Both the position numbers and the translations under genes were made by a program. 64,000 nt of DNA from Sphingomonas albertensis (GTDB taxonomy: Bacteria > Pseudomonadota > Alphaproteobacteria > Sphingomonadales > Sphingomonadaceae), in NCBI RefSeq assembly GCF_014358075.1, contig NZ_JACONT010000002.1:1-64000 (forward strand). The letters run 5' to 3'. How positions within the stretch are numbered: position 1 is the stretch's first letter; the number at the start of each line of letters is the position of its first letter. Positions 25,556 to 35,303 of this stretch are shown here, piece by piece. Under the pieces are notes generated by a model. The model was not told the DNA's origin. It saw nothing but the letters and a program-made list of their open reading frames with translations, and did no database searches.

Positions 25556-28500
25556 ATGTTGTCCCGTGTCTTCATCGATCGCCCGATCTTCGCCTGGGTG
25601 CTCGCGATCATCGTGATGCTTGGCGGCATCGGTGCGATCATGGCGCTGCCGATCGCGCAATATCCCGACGTCGCGCCACCGCAGGTCTCGATCCGCGCCA
25701 GCTTCCCCGGCGCCAACGCCCAGACGATCCAGAACAGCGTCACGCAGGTCGTCGAGCAATCGCTGACCGGCATCGACGGCCTGATCTATTTCAGCTCGTC
25801 CTCGTCGTCGCGCGGCTCGGTGACGATCACCGTGACGTTCGAAAAGGGCACCGATCCCGACATCGCGCAGGTCCAGGTCCAGAACCAGGTCCAGCAGACG
25901 CTGTCGCGCCTCCCCACCCAGGTCCAGCAACAGGGCCTCGTGGTGCGGAAATCGAACCCGGACAACCTCCTGATCGTCGGCGTCTATGACGAGACCGACA
26001 AGCTGACCAACCAGGACGTCTCCGACTATCTCGTCTCGAACCTCCAGGATCCGCTCGGCCGCATTCCCGGCATCGGCGACAGCAACGTGTTCGGCGCGCA
26101 ATATGCGATGCGGATCTGGCTGAATCCGAACAAGCTCGCGAGCTTCCAGCTGATCCCGAGCGACGTGACGACCGCGATCCAGGCGCAGAACACCGAAGTC
26201 GCCGCCGGCGAACTCGGCGGGCAACCCCAGCCTGACACGCAGATGCTGAACGCGACCGTCACCGCGCAGTCGCGTCTCCAGACGCCCGAGCAGTTCGCCA
26301 ACATCATCCTGAAGACCACCAACGACGGCGCCACCGTGAAGCTGCGCGATGTCGCCCGGATCGAGCTGGGGGCCGAGAACTACAACGCGCGCAGCCGCAT
26401 CAACGCGCATCCCGGTGCCGGCATCGCGGTGCTGCTCGCGCCGGGCGCCGACGCGCTCAAGACCGCCGAGCTGGTCAAGGCCTATGTCGCCGACGCGTCG
26501 AAGCGCTTCCCGCCCGGCCTGAAATACGCCTATGCCAACGACACGACGAACTTCATCAAGCTGTCGATCGACGAGGTCGTCGAGACGCTGATCGAGGCGG
26601 TCATCCTCGTCGTCATCGTGATGTTCGTGTTCCTGCAAAGCTGGCGTGCGACGCTGATCCCGACGATCGCGGTGCCCGTCGTGCTGCTCGGCACGTTCGG
26701 CATCTTCTATCTCGCCGGATTCTCGATCAACACATTGACGCTGTTCGGGCTCGTGCTCGCGATCGGGCTTCTCGTGGACGATGCGATCGTCGTCGTCGAG
26801 AATGTCGAGCGCCTGATGGAAGAGAATCCCGAGATGACGCCTCGGGAGGCGACGATCGAATCGATGAACGAGATCACCGTCGCACTGGTCGCGATCGCGC
26901 TCGTGCTGTCGGCGGTGTTCCTGCCGATGGCGTTCTTCGGCGGCTCGACCGGCGTGATCTACCGCCAGTTCTCGCTGACGATGGTGTCGGCGATGGTGCT
27001 GTCGGTGCTGGTCGCGCTGATCCTCTCGCCTGCGCTCACCGCGACTCTGCTCAAGCAGAAGAAGAAGGACGCGGAGGGCAACCACGAGAAGAGCTGGGGC
27101 GAACGCAAATTCCCGAAGGTGTCGCATTTCTTCACGCGCGCCGGCGACACGTTCAATTCGACCTTCGAGAAGGGTACGCAGAAATTCACCCGCGGCGTGC
27201 AGTCGGTGATCGACCGCAAATGGCTGTTCCTGCTGATCTACGCGGGGACCGTGGCCTTGCTGGCCGTGCTGTTCCTGCGCCTGCCGACGGGCTTCCTGCC
27301 GACCGAGGACCAGGGCACCGGGATCGTTCAGTTCCAGCTTCCCGCCGGCGCCACGCAAGGCCGCACCTTCGCGCTGCAGAAGCAGATCGAACAATATTAC
27401 CTGACCAACGAGAAGGCGAACGTCGGGACGATGTTCACCGTCAGCGGTGGCGGCGGCGGCGGCGCGAGCGGCCAGAACACCGGCCAGGGCTTCATCTCGT
27501 TCGCGCCCTGGGACGAGCGCAAGGGCAAGGAAAACACCGCCGATGCGATCACCGGGCGCGCCTCGCAGGCATTTGCCGGCTTCCGCGACGCGCAGGTCTA
27601 TTCGCTGGTGCCGCCCGCGATCCGCGGCCTCGGTTCGTCCAACGGCTTCACCATGGAGCTGCAGAATAGCGGCAGCCTTACGCAGACCGAATTCAACGCC
27701 GCGCGCGACAAGCTGCTCGCGCTCGCCCGCGCCGATCCGTCGCTGACCGCGATCCGGCTCACCGAACTGCCCGACGTCGCGACGCTGCGCGTCGATGCGG
27801 ATCAGCAGAAGCTGTCGGCGCTCGGGCTTACGCAGGCGAACGTGAACTCGACGCTGTCGACCGCCTGGGGCGGGCAATATGTGAACGACTTCATCGACCG
27901 CGGCCGCGTGAAGCGCGTCTATGTCCAGGGCGACGCGCAGTTCCGCGCGCAGCCGTCCGATCTCAGCCAGTGGTTCGTGCGCGGTTCGAACGGCCAGATG
28001 GCGCCGTTCTCGTCCTTCGCCAAGACCAGCTGGGGCCAGGCGCCGACGACGCTGTCGCGCTTCAACGGCATCTCCTCCTACGAGATCCAAGGGGCTGGTG
28101 CGCCGGGCGTCAGCTCGGGCGACGCGATGACCAGGATTGCCGAGCTCGCCGGCCAGATCCCAGGCACCTCGATCGCGTGGGCGGGGCTGTCGTATCAGGA
28201 ACGCCTGTCCTCGGGGCAGGCGCCGATCCTCTACGGCCTGTCGCTGCTCGTCGTCTTCCTGTGTCTCGCCGCGCTGTATGAGAGTTGGACGATCCCGATC
28301 GCGGTGCTGCTCGTCATCCCGCTCGGCCTCGTCGGCGCGATCCTCGCGGTGACGCTGCGCGGGCTCATCAACGACGTGTATCTCCAGATCGGCCTGCTGA
28401 CCACGATGGGTCTGGCCGCCAAGAACGCGATCCTGATGATCGAATTCGCCGAGCAGGAGGAGAAGAAGGGCAAACGCGTCATCGAGGCGGCGATGTCCGC

Positions 28501-28834
28501 GGCCAAGATCCGTCTTCGCCCGATCCTGATGACCTCGTTCGCGTTCATCCTCGGCGTGTTGCCGCTGGCGCTGTCAACCGGCGCGGGCGCGAACAGCCGC
28601 ATCGCGATCGGCACGGCGGTGGTCGGCGGCATGCTGACCGCGACGATCCTCGCGATCTTCTACATCCCCTTGTTCTTCGTCCTCGTCCGCCGCGGCGCGC
28701 GCGACGGCATCGCCAAGCTGCGCGGTCGCCCGACCGGTCATCAGGGTGGCGAGCATGACGGAAACGACGGCGATCACAATGAACCGTTGGGCCCGCCCGA
28801 ACCACAGGGCCCCCACCGGCCGGAGCCCGCATGA
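25556..28834 (+). CDS. RND multidrug efflux transporter permease (AcrB/HAE1-type)
   Basis: A 1092-residue proton-driven drug exporter of the HAE1 family. It starts with FIDRPIFAWVLAIIVMLGG (TM1) and PIAQYPDVAPPQVSI. TM4 holds the proton-relay Asp pair in GLLVDDAIVVVENVERLM, and TM10 the conserved Lys in GLAAKNAILMIEFAEQEE. Large periplasmic porter and docking loops follow TM1 and TM7, giving the two-fold repeat usual for the family. The segment between TM6 and TM7 is somewhat longer than in AcrB (KKKDAEGNHEKSWGERKF..). A glycine run (SGGGGGGASGQN) lies in the second periplasmic loop. The C-terminal ~25 residues are acidic and Pro-rich. The stop overlaps the next gene by 4 bp. Confidence 0.94.
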   Translation: MLSRVFIDRPIFAWVLAIIVMLGGIGAIMALPIAQYPDVAPPQVSIRASFPGANAQTIQNSVTQVVEQSLTGIDGLIYFSSSSSSRGSVTITVTFEKGTDPDIAQVQVQNQVQQTLSRLPTQVQQQGLVVRKSNPDNLLIVGVYDETDKLTNQDVSDYLVSNLQDPLGRIPGIGDSNVFGAQYAMRIWLNPNKLASFQLIPSDVTTAIQAQNTEVAAGELGGQPQPDTQMLNATVTAQSRLQTPEQFANIILKTTNDGATVKLRDVARIELGAENYNARSRINAHPGAGIAVLLAPGADALKTAELVKAYVADASKRFPPGLKYAYANDTTNFIKLSIDEVVETLIEAVILVVIVMFVFLQSWRATLIPTIAVPVVLLGTFGIFYLAGFSINTLTLFGLVLAIGLLVDDAIVVVENVERLMEENPEMTPREATIESMNEITVALVAIALVLSAVFLPMAFFGGSTGVIYRQFSLTMVSAMVLSVLVALILSPALTATLLKQKKKDAEGNHEKSWGERKFPKVSHFFTRAGDTFNSTFEKGTQKFTRGVQSVIDRKWLFLLIYAGTVALLAVLFLRLPTGFLPTEDQGTGIVQFQLPAGATQGRTFALQKQIEQYYLTNEKANVGTMFTVSGGGGGGASGQNTGQGFISFAPWDERKGKENTADAITGRASQAFAGFRDAQVYSLVPPAIRGLGSSNGFTMELQNSGSLTQTEFNAARDKLLALARADPSLTAIRLTELPDVATLRVDADQQKLSALGLTQANVNSTLSTAWGGQYVNDFIDRGRVKRVYVQGDAQFRAQPSDLSQWFVRGSNGQMAPFSSFAKTSWGQAPTTLSRFNGISSYEIQGAGAPGVSSGDAMTRIAELAGQIPGTSIAWAGLSYQERLSSGQAPILYGLSLLVVFLCLAALYESWTIPIAVLLVIPLGLVGAILAVTLRGLINDVYLQIGLLTTMGLAAKNAILMIEFAEQEEKKGKRVIEAAMSAAKIRLRPILMTSFAFILGVLPLALSTGAGANSRIAIGTAVVGGMLTATILAIFYIPLFFVLVRRGARDGIAKLRGRPTGHQGGEHDGNDGDHNEPLGPPEPQGPHRPEPA

Positions 28835-30420
28835 TGCGCTCGCTAGTCCTGATCCTCGCCGCGTCGACCGCGCTCGCCGGTTGCTCGCTCGCGCCCAAAT
28901 ACGCGCGGACGGAGCTTCCCGTGCCGCCGTCACTCCCGGTCGGCGATGCGTATCTGCGCCAGTCCGAGGCGACGCTGCCCGCGATCACCTACCGCGACGT
29001 GTTCCGCGACCCGCGGCTGCAGCAGATCATCGTCCAGGCACTGGCGAACAACCGCGACCTCCGCGTCGCAGCGGCCAACATCGCCGCGACCCGCGCGCAA
29101 TACCGCATCCAGCGTGCCGACCTGTTGCCGCAGATCGATGCGAGCGGCCGCTACACCTATTCGGGTGGCGGCAATGGCACGCGCAATACCGTCACAAGTG
29201 GCACGGGTGGCAACACCGGCACGGGTACCGGCGGAACCGGTACGGGCACCGGTGGGACGGGCACCGGCACGGGTGGCGTCGGAACGGGCACCGGCTCGAC
29301 CGGATCGGTGGTCAGTTCGTCCAGCTCGAACAGTGCCTTCTCGGTCGATCTCGGCACCACCGCGTTCGAACTCGATCTCTTCGGCCGCATCCGCTCGCTG
29401 ACCGGCGCCGCACTCGATCGCTATTTCTCGACCGAGGCCGCCGCTCGCGCGACCCGCCTGACGCTGGTCGGCGACATAGCCGACGCCTGGCTCACCTATG
29501 CCTCCGACCGCAGCCTGCTCAAGATCGCACAGGATACCGTCGCCAGTTCGCAGCGCAGCGTAACGTTGACCAACGCGCGGCTGCGCGGCGGCGTCGCCCC
29601 GCGCACCGATCTCCGCCAGGCGCAGCAGATCCTATTCACCGCGCAATCCGACCTCGCGCAGCAACGCACCGCGCTCGCGCAGGACGTCAACGCGCTGCAA
29701 CTGCTCGTCGGTGCGCCGGTCGATGCCACGCTCCTGCCCGAGTCAATCGAGCAGGCGCTGCCGACCGTCGCCACGCTGCCGGCAGGGCTCGACAGCAGCA
29801 TCCTCCTGCGGCGTCCGGACGTCGTGCAATCCGAGTATGAACTGCGCGCCACCAACGCCGAGATCGGCGCGGCACGTGCGGAACTGTTCCCGCGGATCTC
29901 GCTGACCGGAATCCTCGGGTTCGCGAGCACGTCGCTGACCTCGCTGTTCAGCGGCGGCGCGTTCAACTATTCGGTCGCGCCCTCGGTTAGCTACCCGATC
30001 TTCCGCGCCGGTGCCGGGATCGCCGGGGTCGCCTATTCGAAGGCGCAACGCGACGCCGCGCTCGCCACTTACGAGAAGACGATCCAGACCGCGTTCCAGG
30101 AGACCGCCGACGCGCTCGCGCGCCAAGGTACGATCGCCGACCAGCTGAAGGCGAACCAGAACTTCTCGGCCGCGGCGCAGGACACGTACCGCCTCACCGA
30201 CGCGCGCTACCGCGGCGGGATCGACACGTTCCTGAGTTCGCTCGATGCGCAACGCTCGCTCTACACCGCGCAACGCAATCTGGTCGCCACGCAGCTGGTC
30301 GGCGCGAGCAACCGCGTGACGTTATACCGCGTGCTGGGCGGGGACTCGACGCTAGAAGCGACTGCAAACGGGCCGCAACCGGTGACGCAGAGCGGCGCGC
30401 CGCGCGCGGAGACGGACTGA
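28831..30420 (+). CDS. Outer-membrane efflux lipoprotein (OprM/NodT-type) with Gly-Thr loop
   Basis: A 529-residue TolC-fold channel completing the tripartite RND pump. The lipoprotein signal ends at Cys18 (STALAGCSLAPKY). Two outer-membrane-efflux repeats follow: the first ~50-290 (ANNRDLRVAAANIAATRAQY, FELDLFGRIRSLTGAALDRY), the second ~300-500 (RRPDVVQSEYELRATNAEIG, ARAELFPRISLTG). Residues ~111-168 are an unusual Gly/Thr/Ser-rich insert carrying four 7-residue units (GTGTGGT-like, residues 130-157), located where the first surface loop of OprM lies between strands. The units use different synonymous codons, so they are old or selected rather than a fresh slippage product. The ATG overlaps the permease stop codon. 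Confidence 0.92.
   Translation: MMRSLVLILAASTALAGCSLAPKYARTELPVPPSLPVGDAYLRQSEATLPAITYRDVFRDPRLQQIIVQALANNRDLRVAAANIAATRAQYRIQRADLLPQIDASGRYTYSGGGNGTRNTVTSGTGGNTGTGTGGTGTGTGGTGTGTGGVGTGTGSTGSVVSSSSSNSAFSVDLGTTAFELDLFGRIRSLTGAALDRYFSTEAAARATRLTLVGDIADAWLTYASDRSLLKIAQDTVASSQRSVTLTNARLRGGVAPRTDLRQAQQILFTAQSDLAQQRTALAQDVNALQLLVGAPVDATLLPESIEQALPTVATLPAGLDSSILLRRPDVVQSEYELRATNAEIGAARAELFPRISLTGILGFASTSLTSLFSGGAFNYSVAPSVSYPIFRAGAGIAGVAYSKAQRDAALATYEKTIQTAFQETADALARQGTIADQLKANQNFSAAAQDTYRLTDARYRGGIDTFLSSLDAQRSLYTAQRNLVATQLVGASNRVTLYRVLGGDSTLEATANGPQPVTQSGAPRAETD
29218..29301 (+). repeat. Four 21-bp repeats encoding GTGTGGT units in efflux channel
   Basis: Four in-frame 21-bp units encode GTGTGGT, GTGTGGT, GTGTGGV and GTGTGST. 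The DNA copies differ at third codon positions. They lie in the region expected to be an extracellular loop of the OprM-type channel. Confidence 0.85.
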
Positions 30421-30461
30421 GGCAGCGGGGGGCATCGCTCCACCGCCAGGCACTCGCTCCC

Positions 30462-30517
30462 TTGTTCTCCCGCGAAGGCGGGAGCCCAGTCTGGGTCCCC
30501 GCCTTCGCGGGGAAACA
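30462..30517. repeat. REPIN-like palindromic element, family C copy 3
   Basis: TTGTTCTCCCGCGAAGGCGG and CCCGCCTTCGCGGGGAAACA flank GAGCCCAGTCTGGGTC. It lies 41 bp beyond the efflux operon, between it and the convergent exonuclease gene. Confidence 0.86.
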
Positions 30518-30557
30518 GGGTTTGGACGTATTGCGGCTTCGGTCTCAACTAAGACAT

Positions 30558-30662
30558 CCACCCCGGCGGAGGCTGGGGCCTAAGTGGAAAGGTCGTAGTA
30601 ACAAAGCGCTACCCGTAGTCACGCACCGCTCCCAACTGGACCCCGGCCTTCGCCGGGGTGGA
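30558..30662. repeat. REPIN-like palindromic element, family B copy 3
   Basis: CCACCCCGGCGGAGGCTGGG and CCCGGCCTTCGCCGGGGTGG are inverted. Its centre (GGAAAGGTCGTAGTAACAAAGCGC) is in the opposite orientation to that of copy 2. It ends 3 bp from the exonuclease stop codon. Confidence 0.86.
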
Positions 30663-30665
30663 GCC

Positions 30666-31247
30666 TCAGCCGGGTCCGCGCTCGGTATTGGCAGCCAGCA
30701 CTCCTTTCGCCCGCCTCTGCGCCTCGACCCGTACCTCCCGCCACTGCGCCAACTCAGCCTCCGCATCCGCAAGCGCCCGGTGATCCGGCACGCGCCCGTT
30801 CCGCCGCTGCGACACTTCGCCGACCACCTCCCGCGCCAGCGCCTCCCGCACCGCCGCCGGCTCCACACCCGCGAGGCACGCCCGCGCCGCCTCCAATTGC
30901 GCCGCGTCTGTGTCGCGCAGCCGAAGCACCCGCTTCGGCTGCCCGCCCGCGCGCAACAGCGTGCTCAGCCATTTCCCATCCCAGGACGGCGCGCTGGCCA
31001 GCAGGTCATGCCCCGCCAGCACCTCGACCATTCGCGCGGCAACGAGCCGGTGGTCCTCGCCCTCTTCCTCCAACACCCGCCGCTCGATCCCGTGGATCGC
31101 CTGCGCTGCCGCGTCCCAGTCGGTCCACTCGGGCGCAGGCTTGATCAGATGGCTCTCCGACGCACCATCCTCGAACACCCACGCCACCTCGATCGGATAA
31201 CTCTTCTTACCCAGCGACGACGCTTCAAAATCGAGGAAGGCGAGCAT
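30666..31247 (-). CDS. DnaQ-like DEDDh 3'-5' exonuclease
   Basis: A 193-residue protein of the DnaQ/RNase T exonuclease superfamily. The ExoI motif is AFLDFEASSLG (Asp6, Glu8), IHGI lies in the ExoI-II spacer as in many family members, ExoII has an Asp in SAPSWDGKWLS, and ExoIII is VPDHRALADAEAEL with the His and Asp five residues apart. All four metal-binding acidic residues and the catalytic His can be placed, so the enzyme is probably active. Substrate (DNA or RNA) is unknown. It starts 5 bp after the Gfo/Idh/MocA gene and is likely co-transcribed with it. The C-terminal third is rich in Ala/Arg/Glu helices. Confidence 0.78.
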   Translation of the reverse strand: MLAFLDFEASSLGKKSYPIEVAWVFEDGASESHLIKPAPEWTDWDAAAQAIHGIERRVLEEEGEDHRLVAARMVEVLAGHDLLASAPSWDGKWLSTLLRAGGQPKRVLRLRDTDAAQLEAARACLAGVEPAAVREALAREVVGEVSQRRNGRVPDHRALADAEAELAQWREVRVEAQRRAKGVLAANTERGPG

Positions 31248-31252
31248 GCCGC

Positions 31253-32392
31253 TCAGCCGGTCGGGCTGGCGGCGTGAACGAGCTTGGGTTCCTTGATCGG
31301 CGACAGGGTCTGCTCCTGCTCCGCCGAAATTCGCCGCGAGCGCACGAACGGCGGCAGCGTCACCGGCCCGCGCGTCTTCAGCGCCTCCAGCACGCCCTCG
31401 ATCACACGCAGATCGGCCAGTCCCTCCTCCGCATCGGGCTCGGGGTCGCGATCCTCGAGGATGCAGTCGGAGAAATAGCGCATCTCGCCGCCGAACTGGT
31501 CGGTCGGCTTGAAGCTCTCATGGCTCTTCTTCTCGCCGATCGTCACACGCTGCTCCATCGCGTCGCCGAAGCCGTAGGCCGGGTCCATGTGGATGCTGCC
31601 CTCGGTGCCCGAAATCGTCAGGCTGTCGACGTTGTTGGCCGCATAGGAAACGGTGAACTGCGCAAGCCGGTTGCCGGGAAACCGCAACGTCACTGCGAAC
31701 GTGTCGTCGAGGTCGCCAAGCCCCAATTCGGGATGCCGCGTCGCAACGGCCGAAACCACTTCGGTCGGCTCCGCCCCGAACAGATATCGGGTCGCGTTGA
31801 TCGGGTACGGCGCCATGTCGAACAGCGGCCCGGCCTGCACGCCGTTCTTCACGCGGTGATTGGCCGGATCGACCTTCTGCGTGAAGCAAGAGGTGAACGC
31901 GATCAGCTCGCCGAGTTCACCAGCCCGGATGCGCCGGATCGCATCGAGCGTCGACGGCTCGAAATGCAGCCGGTACGCGGTCATCAGCTTGGCCGACGAT
32001 GCGCGCTCGGCATCGCGGATCGCCTCGGCCTTCTCGACCGAAATCTCGAGCGGCTTCTCGGACAGCACGTGGATGCCCGCCTTCAGCGCGGGGATCGCGA
32101 ACTCGGCGTGCCGCCAGTTCGGCGTTCCGAGATAGACCGCATCGATCAACCCTGAAGCAAGAAGCTCGTCGAACTGGTCGTAGCGATAGGTCGCCTCGAC
32201 GCCATAGTCTTTACCCAGCGCCCGAGCCTTGACCGGATCGTCGGTGACCAGCGCGGTGATCTCGGAATTGCCGGTATGCGCGACGCCGGGCATCATCGAT
32301 GCCTGCGAGATGTCGCCGAGTCCGACGATCGCGTAGCGGACCTTCTTCTTGCCCAGTCCGAGGGCGGAGGTGATGTTGGAAACGACGCTCAT
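31253..32392 (-). CDS. Gfo/Idh/MocA-family NAD(P)-dependent oxidoreductase
   Basis: A 379-residue oxidoreductase. The N-terminal Rossmann domain has YAIVGLGDISQASMMPG (residues ~18-34); the family motif EKPLEISVEKAEAI lies near residues 112-125 with its catalytic Lys; the C-terminal beta-sheet domain (~140-350) includes GPLFDMAPYPINATRYLFG. It resembles glucose-fructose oxidoreductase-like members, which act on sugars or related polyols, but the substrate is not evident. An N-terminal leader of ~16 residues (MSVVSNITSALGLGKKK) precedes the fold and is not a clear signal peptide. It is followed 5 bp later by the exonuclease gene. Confidence 0.87.
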   Translation of the reverse strand: MSVVSNITSALGLGKKKVRYAIVGLGDISQASMMPGVAHTGNSEITALVTDDPVKARALGKDYGVEATYRYDQFDELLASGLIDAVYLGTPNWRHAEFAIPALKAGIHVLSEKPLEISVEKAEAIRDAERASSAKLMTAYRLHFEPSTLDAIRRIRAGELGELIAFTSCFTQKVDPANHRVKNGVQAGPLFDMAPYPINATRYLFGAEPTEVVSAVATRHPELGLGDLDDTFAVTLRFPGNRLAQFTVSYAANNVDSLTISGTEGSIHMDPAYGFGDAMEQRVTIGEKKSHESFKPTDQFGGEMRYFSDCILEDRDPEPDAEEGLADLRVIEGVLEALKTRGPVTLPPFVRSRRISAEQEQTLSPIKEPKLVHAASPTG

Positions 32393-32595
32393 GGGGAATG
32401 CCTCGCAAAAGGGGTTCGGACCCTCAACGCGACAGCACGCATAGCTATCCCCAGAACTGAACTTCCCGTTTACGCTTAAAAAACCACTTCGGGTCGATTG
32501 GTGGACGACCGGGCATCACGACCGCGTTCGCTCCAGCCCTGGAGCCGGCGTCGCCGCACATGCCCGGATCGTCTCGAATCCGCAGGATACCCCCG

Positions 32596-35262
32596 ATGTA
32601 CGCGCCGCTTCCCACCGCCGATCGCCGTGCGCACAGCCGCCCGCACGGCCTTGCCCTGCGCGGTCTGTTCGGGCTGAGCGAGGACGACCGCGATCAGGTT
32701 ACCGATCTGTTCGTGCTGAAGCTCGCCCAGGTCGCCGCGGTCTGGCCGTTCACGCTGGCGATCCAGGGCATCGCCTGCGCGTTGCTGATCGGCCTGGCCG
32801 CATTCGGCGCAGATAATGCTCAGGTCGATACGCAGGTCAGCCTCATCGGGATCGCCGCGCAGTCCGCGATCCTCCTGGCGGCCTCGCTATCGATCTTCGC
32901 GACCGTCCGCCTGCCGGCGCTCGTCACGCTCGCGCCGTACAAGCGCAACCGGATCGTGACGCTCTGCGCCGCGGCGATGGCGGCGATGCTGACCGCGCTG
33001 CTATGGGTCATCACATCGGCGCCCGATGGCCCGATCCGGTTCACCGACGCGGTCGCGGTCGCGGGGACGATCGGCATCACCGCGGTCAGCCTCCACCCGG
33101 TCCGCGCCGCGTCGCTCGGTTTCGGCGGCGGGCTGGTGCTGACGCTGGCGGTCCTCGCCGGGCCCGGCATCCCGGTGGCGATCGCCTTGCTGTTCCTCGG
33201 CTGCCTGATCGCGGCAACGCTGCGCCTCGCGCGGATCGACCACGCGCGCGAGCTCGAACGCGCGGCGGCCTCGAACGCAGGCTGCGTCGCGGTCAAGATG
33301 ATCGCGGAGTTCGAACAGTACGGCGCCGGCTGGTTCTGGGAAGCTGACCGCCAGGGCCGCGTGACCTATCTTTCGGCAAAGGTCGCGCGCGATCTCGTCC
33401 CCTCCGGCAGCGCGATCGGCCAGTCGCTCACCGACCTGTTCCAGATGGACAGCGACACGCCGGGCACCGAGCGCACGCTGGCCTTCCACATCTCGTCGCG
33501 GACCTCGTTCTCGGACTATTCGGTCTGCGCGGCGGAGTCGGACAGCGACCGCTGGTGGTCGATCTCGGGCCGCCCGGTTGTCGACGACCTCGGCCGGTTC
33601 CAGGGGTTCATCGGCTCGGGCAGCGATCTGACCGAACAGCGCAAGTCTGAGGCGGAGATCACCCGGCTGGCGCTGTTCGACGGCCTCACCGGGCTCGCCA
33701 ACCGCCAGCGGATGCGGATCTCGCTCGAAAAGACGCTCGCGCAGAACACCGGGCCGTACCGCGCGACCTCGCTGTTCCTGATGGACCTCGACCGGTTCAA
33801 GGCGGTCAACGATACGCTGGGTCACCAGGCCGGCGACGCGCTGCTGCAGCAGGTCGCGCAACGGCTGCAGCGCGGGGTCGGCGGCACCGGGTTGGTCGGG
33901 CGGCTCGGCGGCGACGAGTTCAAGGTCGTGCTGCCCGGCATCGACAATCGCGACACGCTCGCCGATCTCGCGCGCGACCTGATCGCGTCGCTGTCGCAGC
34001 CTTATTTCATCAGCGGCACCGCGGTCACGATCGGCTGTTCGATCGGCATCGCCATCGCGCCCGACGACGGCGAGGATTCCGAGACGCTGGTCCGCAACGC
34101 CGATCTCGCGCTGTACGCCGCCAAGGGCGACGGCCGCGGCGTCCACCGGTTCTTCGCGGACGAGATGCTGGCAGGCGCGCGGACGCGCAAGCTGCTCGAG
34201 GACGACCTGCGCGTCGCCGTGTCGGAAGGCGCGTTCCATCTCTGCTATCAGCCGGTCGTCAGCACGGACTCGGTCCGGATCGTCGGCTACGAGGCGCTGA
34301 TCCGCTGGAACCATCCGACGCGAGGGCTGGTCTCGCCCGCCGACTTCATACCGGTCGCCGAGGAATGCGGGCTGATCGAGGCGATCGGCGAATGGGTCCT
34401 GCGTACCGCGTGCAGCGAGGCAGTGCGCTGGCCCGACACGATCCGCGTTGCCGTCAACGTCTCGCCGATCCAGTTCGCCAACCCGGTCCTCCCCGCACTC
34501 GTCACCAGCGCGCTCGCCCAGTCGGGGATCGCCGCCGGCCGGCTCGAACTGGAGATCACCGAGGGCGTGTTCCTCGACGAGACGCGCTCGTCCGAACAGA
34601 TGTTCAAGGCGCTCAAGGGCGTCGGCGTCCGGCTCGCGCTCGACGATTTCGGCACCGGCTATTCGTCGCTCGGCTATCTGCGCAACGCACCGTTCGACAA
34701 GATCAAGATCGACCAGTCGTTCGTGAAGGGCGCCGCCGAACCCGGCAACCGCAACGCCGCGATCATCAAGGCGATCGTCACGCTCGCCGACACGCTCGGC
34801 ATGGAGACGACCGCCGAGGGCGTCGAGGTGCAGGACGAGATCGATCTGTTGCGCGATCTCGGCTGCAGCCACATCCAGGGCTATGTCTATGGCCGTCCGG
34901 TCCGCGCGGAAGAGGCGCTGCGGCAATTGGGCGTCGAGAACGGTGCGGCGACCGCGAGCGGCTTCAAGGTCAGCCGCGCCCGCCGCCACAAGATGCTCCG
35001 CTCCGCCCGCATTCTGCTCGACGGCATCCACGGCGACGTCCGGATCCGCGACATCTCGACCTCGGGCGCGATGCTCGACGGCCTGAAGTTCGACGGCAAT
35101 CCCGACGGCATCGAGATCCAGATCGAACTCCTCGAAAACCAGATGACCCCCGCCCGGGTCCGCTGGGCGCATGGCGGCAAGGCGGGGATCGAGTTCCACG
35201 AGGCGTTCAATCTGGAACGGTTGAACCCCGGCCAGGCAGCTCGCATCCGCCGGGTGGGGTGA
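32596..35262 (+). CDS. Membrane GGDEF-EAL-PilZ cyclic-di-GMP protein
   Basis: An 888-residue protein that could make, degrade and bind cyclic-di-GMP. Residues ~45-215 hold about five or six membrane helices, ~235-350 a PAS domain, ~360-520 a GGDEF domain with intact RLGGDEF (438-442), and ~530-775 an EAL domain with GYEALIRW, LEITEG, ALDDFGTGYSSL, KIDQSF and TAEGVE all present, so phosphodiesterase activity is plausible. Residues ~790-880 form a PilZ-like domain with DISTSGAML preceded by an Arg-rich stretch that is not a textbook RxxxR. I chose the ATG giving MYAPLPTAD because GCAGGA precedes it at good spacing; a second ATG lies 12 codons upstream without one. The gene stands alone. Confidence 0.9.
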   Translation: MYAPLPTADRRAHSRPHGLALRGLFGLSEDDRDQVTDLFVLKLAQVAAVWPFTLAIQGIACALLIGLAAFGADNAQVDTQVSLIGIAAQSAILLAASLSIFATVRLPALVTLAPYKRNRIVTLCAAAMAAMLTALLWVITSAPDGPIRFTDAVAVAGTIGITAVSLHPVRAASLGFGGGLVLTLAVLAGPGIPVAIALLFLGCLIAATLRLARIDHARELERAAASNAGCVAVKMIAEFEQYGAGWFWEADRQGRVTYLSAKVARDLVPSGSAIGQSLTDLFQMDSDTPGTERTLAFHISSRTSFSDYSVCAAESDSDRWWSISGRPVVDDLGRFQGFIGSGSDLTEQRKSEAEITRLALFDGLTGLANRQRMRISLEKTLAQNTGPYRATSLFLMDLDRFKAVNDTLGHQAGDALLQQVAQRLQRGVGGTGLVGRLGGDEFKVVLPGIDNRDTLADLARDLIASLSQPYFISGTAVTIGCSIGIAIAPDDGEDSETLVRNADLALYAAKGDGRGVHRFFADEMLAGARTRKLLEDDLRVAVSEGAFHLCYQPVVSTDSVRIVGYEALIRWNHPTRGLVSPADFIPVAEECGLIEAIGEWVLRTACSEAVRWPDTIRVAVNVSPIQFANPVLPALVTSALAQSGIAAGRLELEITEGVFLDETRSSEQMFKALKGVGVRLALDDFGTGYSSLGYLRNAPFDKIKIDQSFVKGAAEPGNRNAAIIKAIVTLADTLGMETTAEGVEVQDEIDLLRDLGCSHIQGYVYGRPVRAEEALRQLGVENGAATASGFKVSRARRHKMLRSARILLDGIHGDVRIRDISTSGAMLDGLKFDGNPDGIEIQIELLENQMTPARVRWAHGGKAGIEFHEAFNLERLNPGQAARIRRVG

Positions 35263-35303
35263 CGGAGTATTGAGGGTGAGTGGCGTGTCAGGTTAGCCTC
35301 TTT

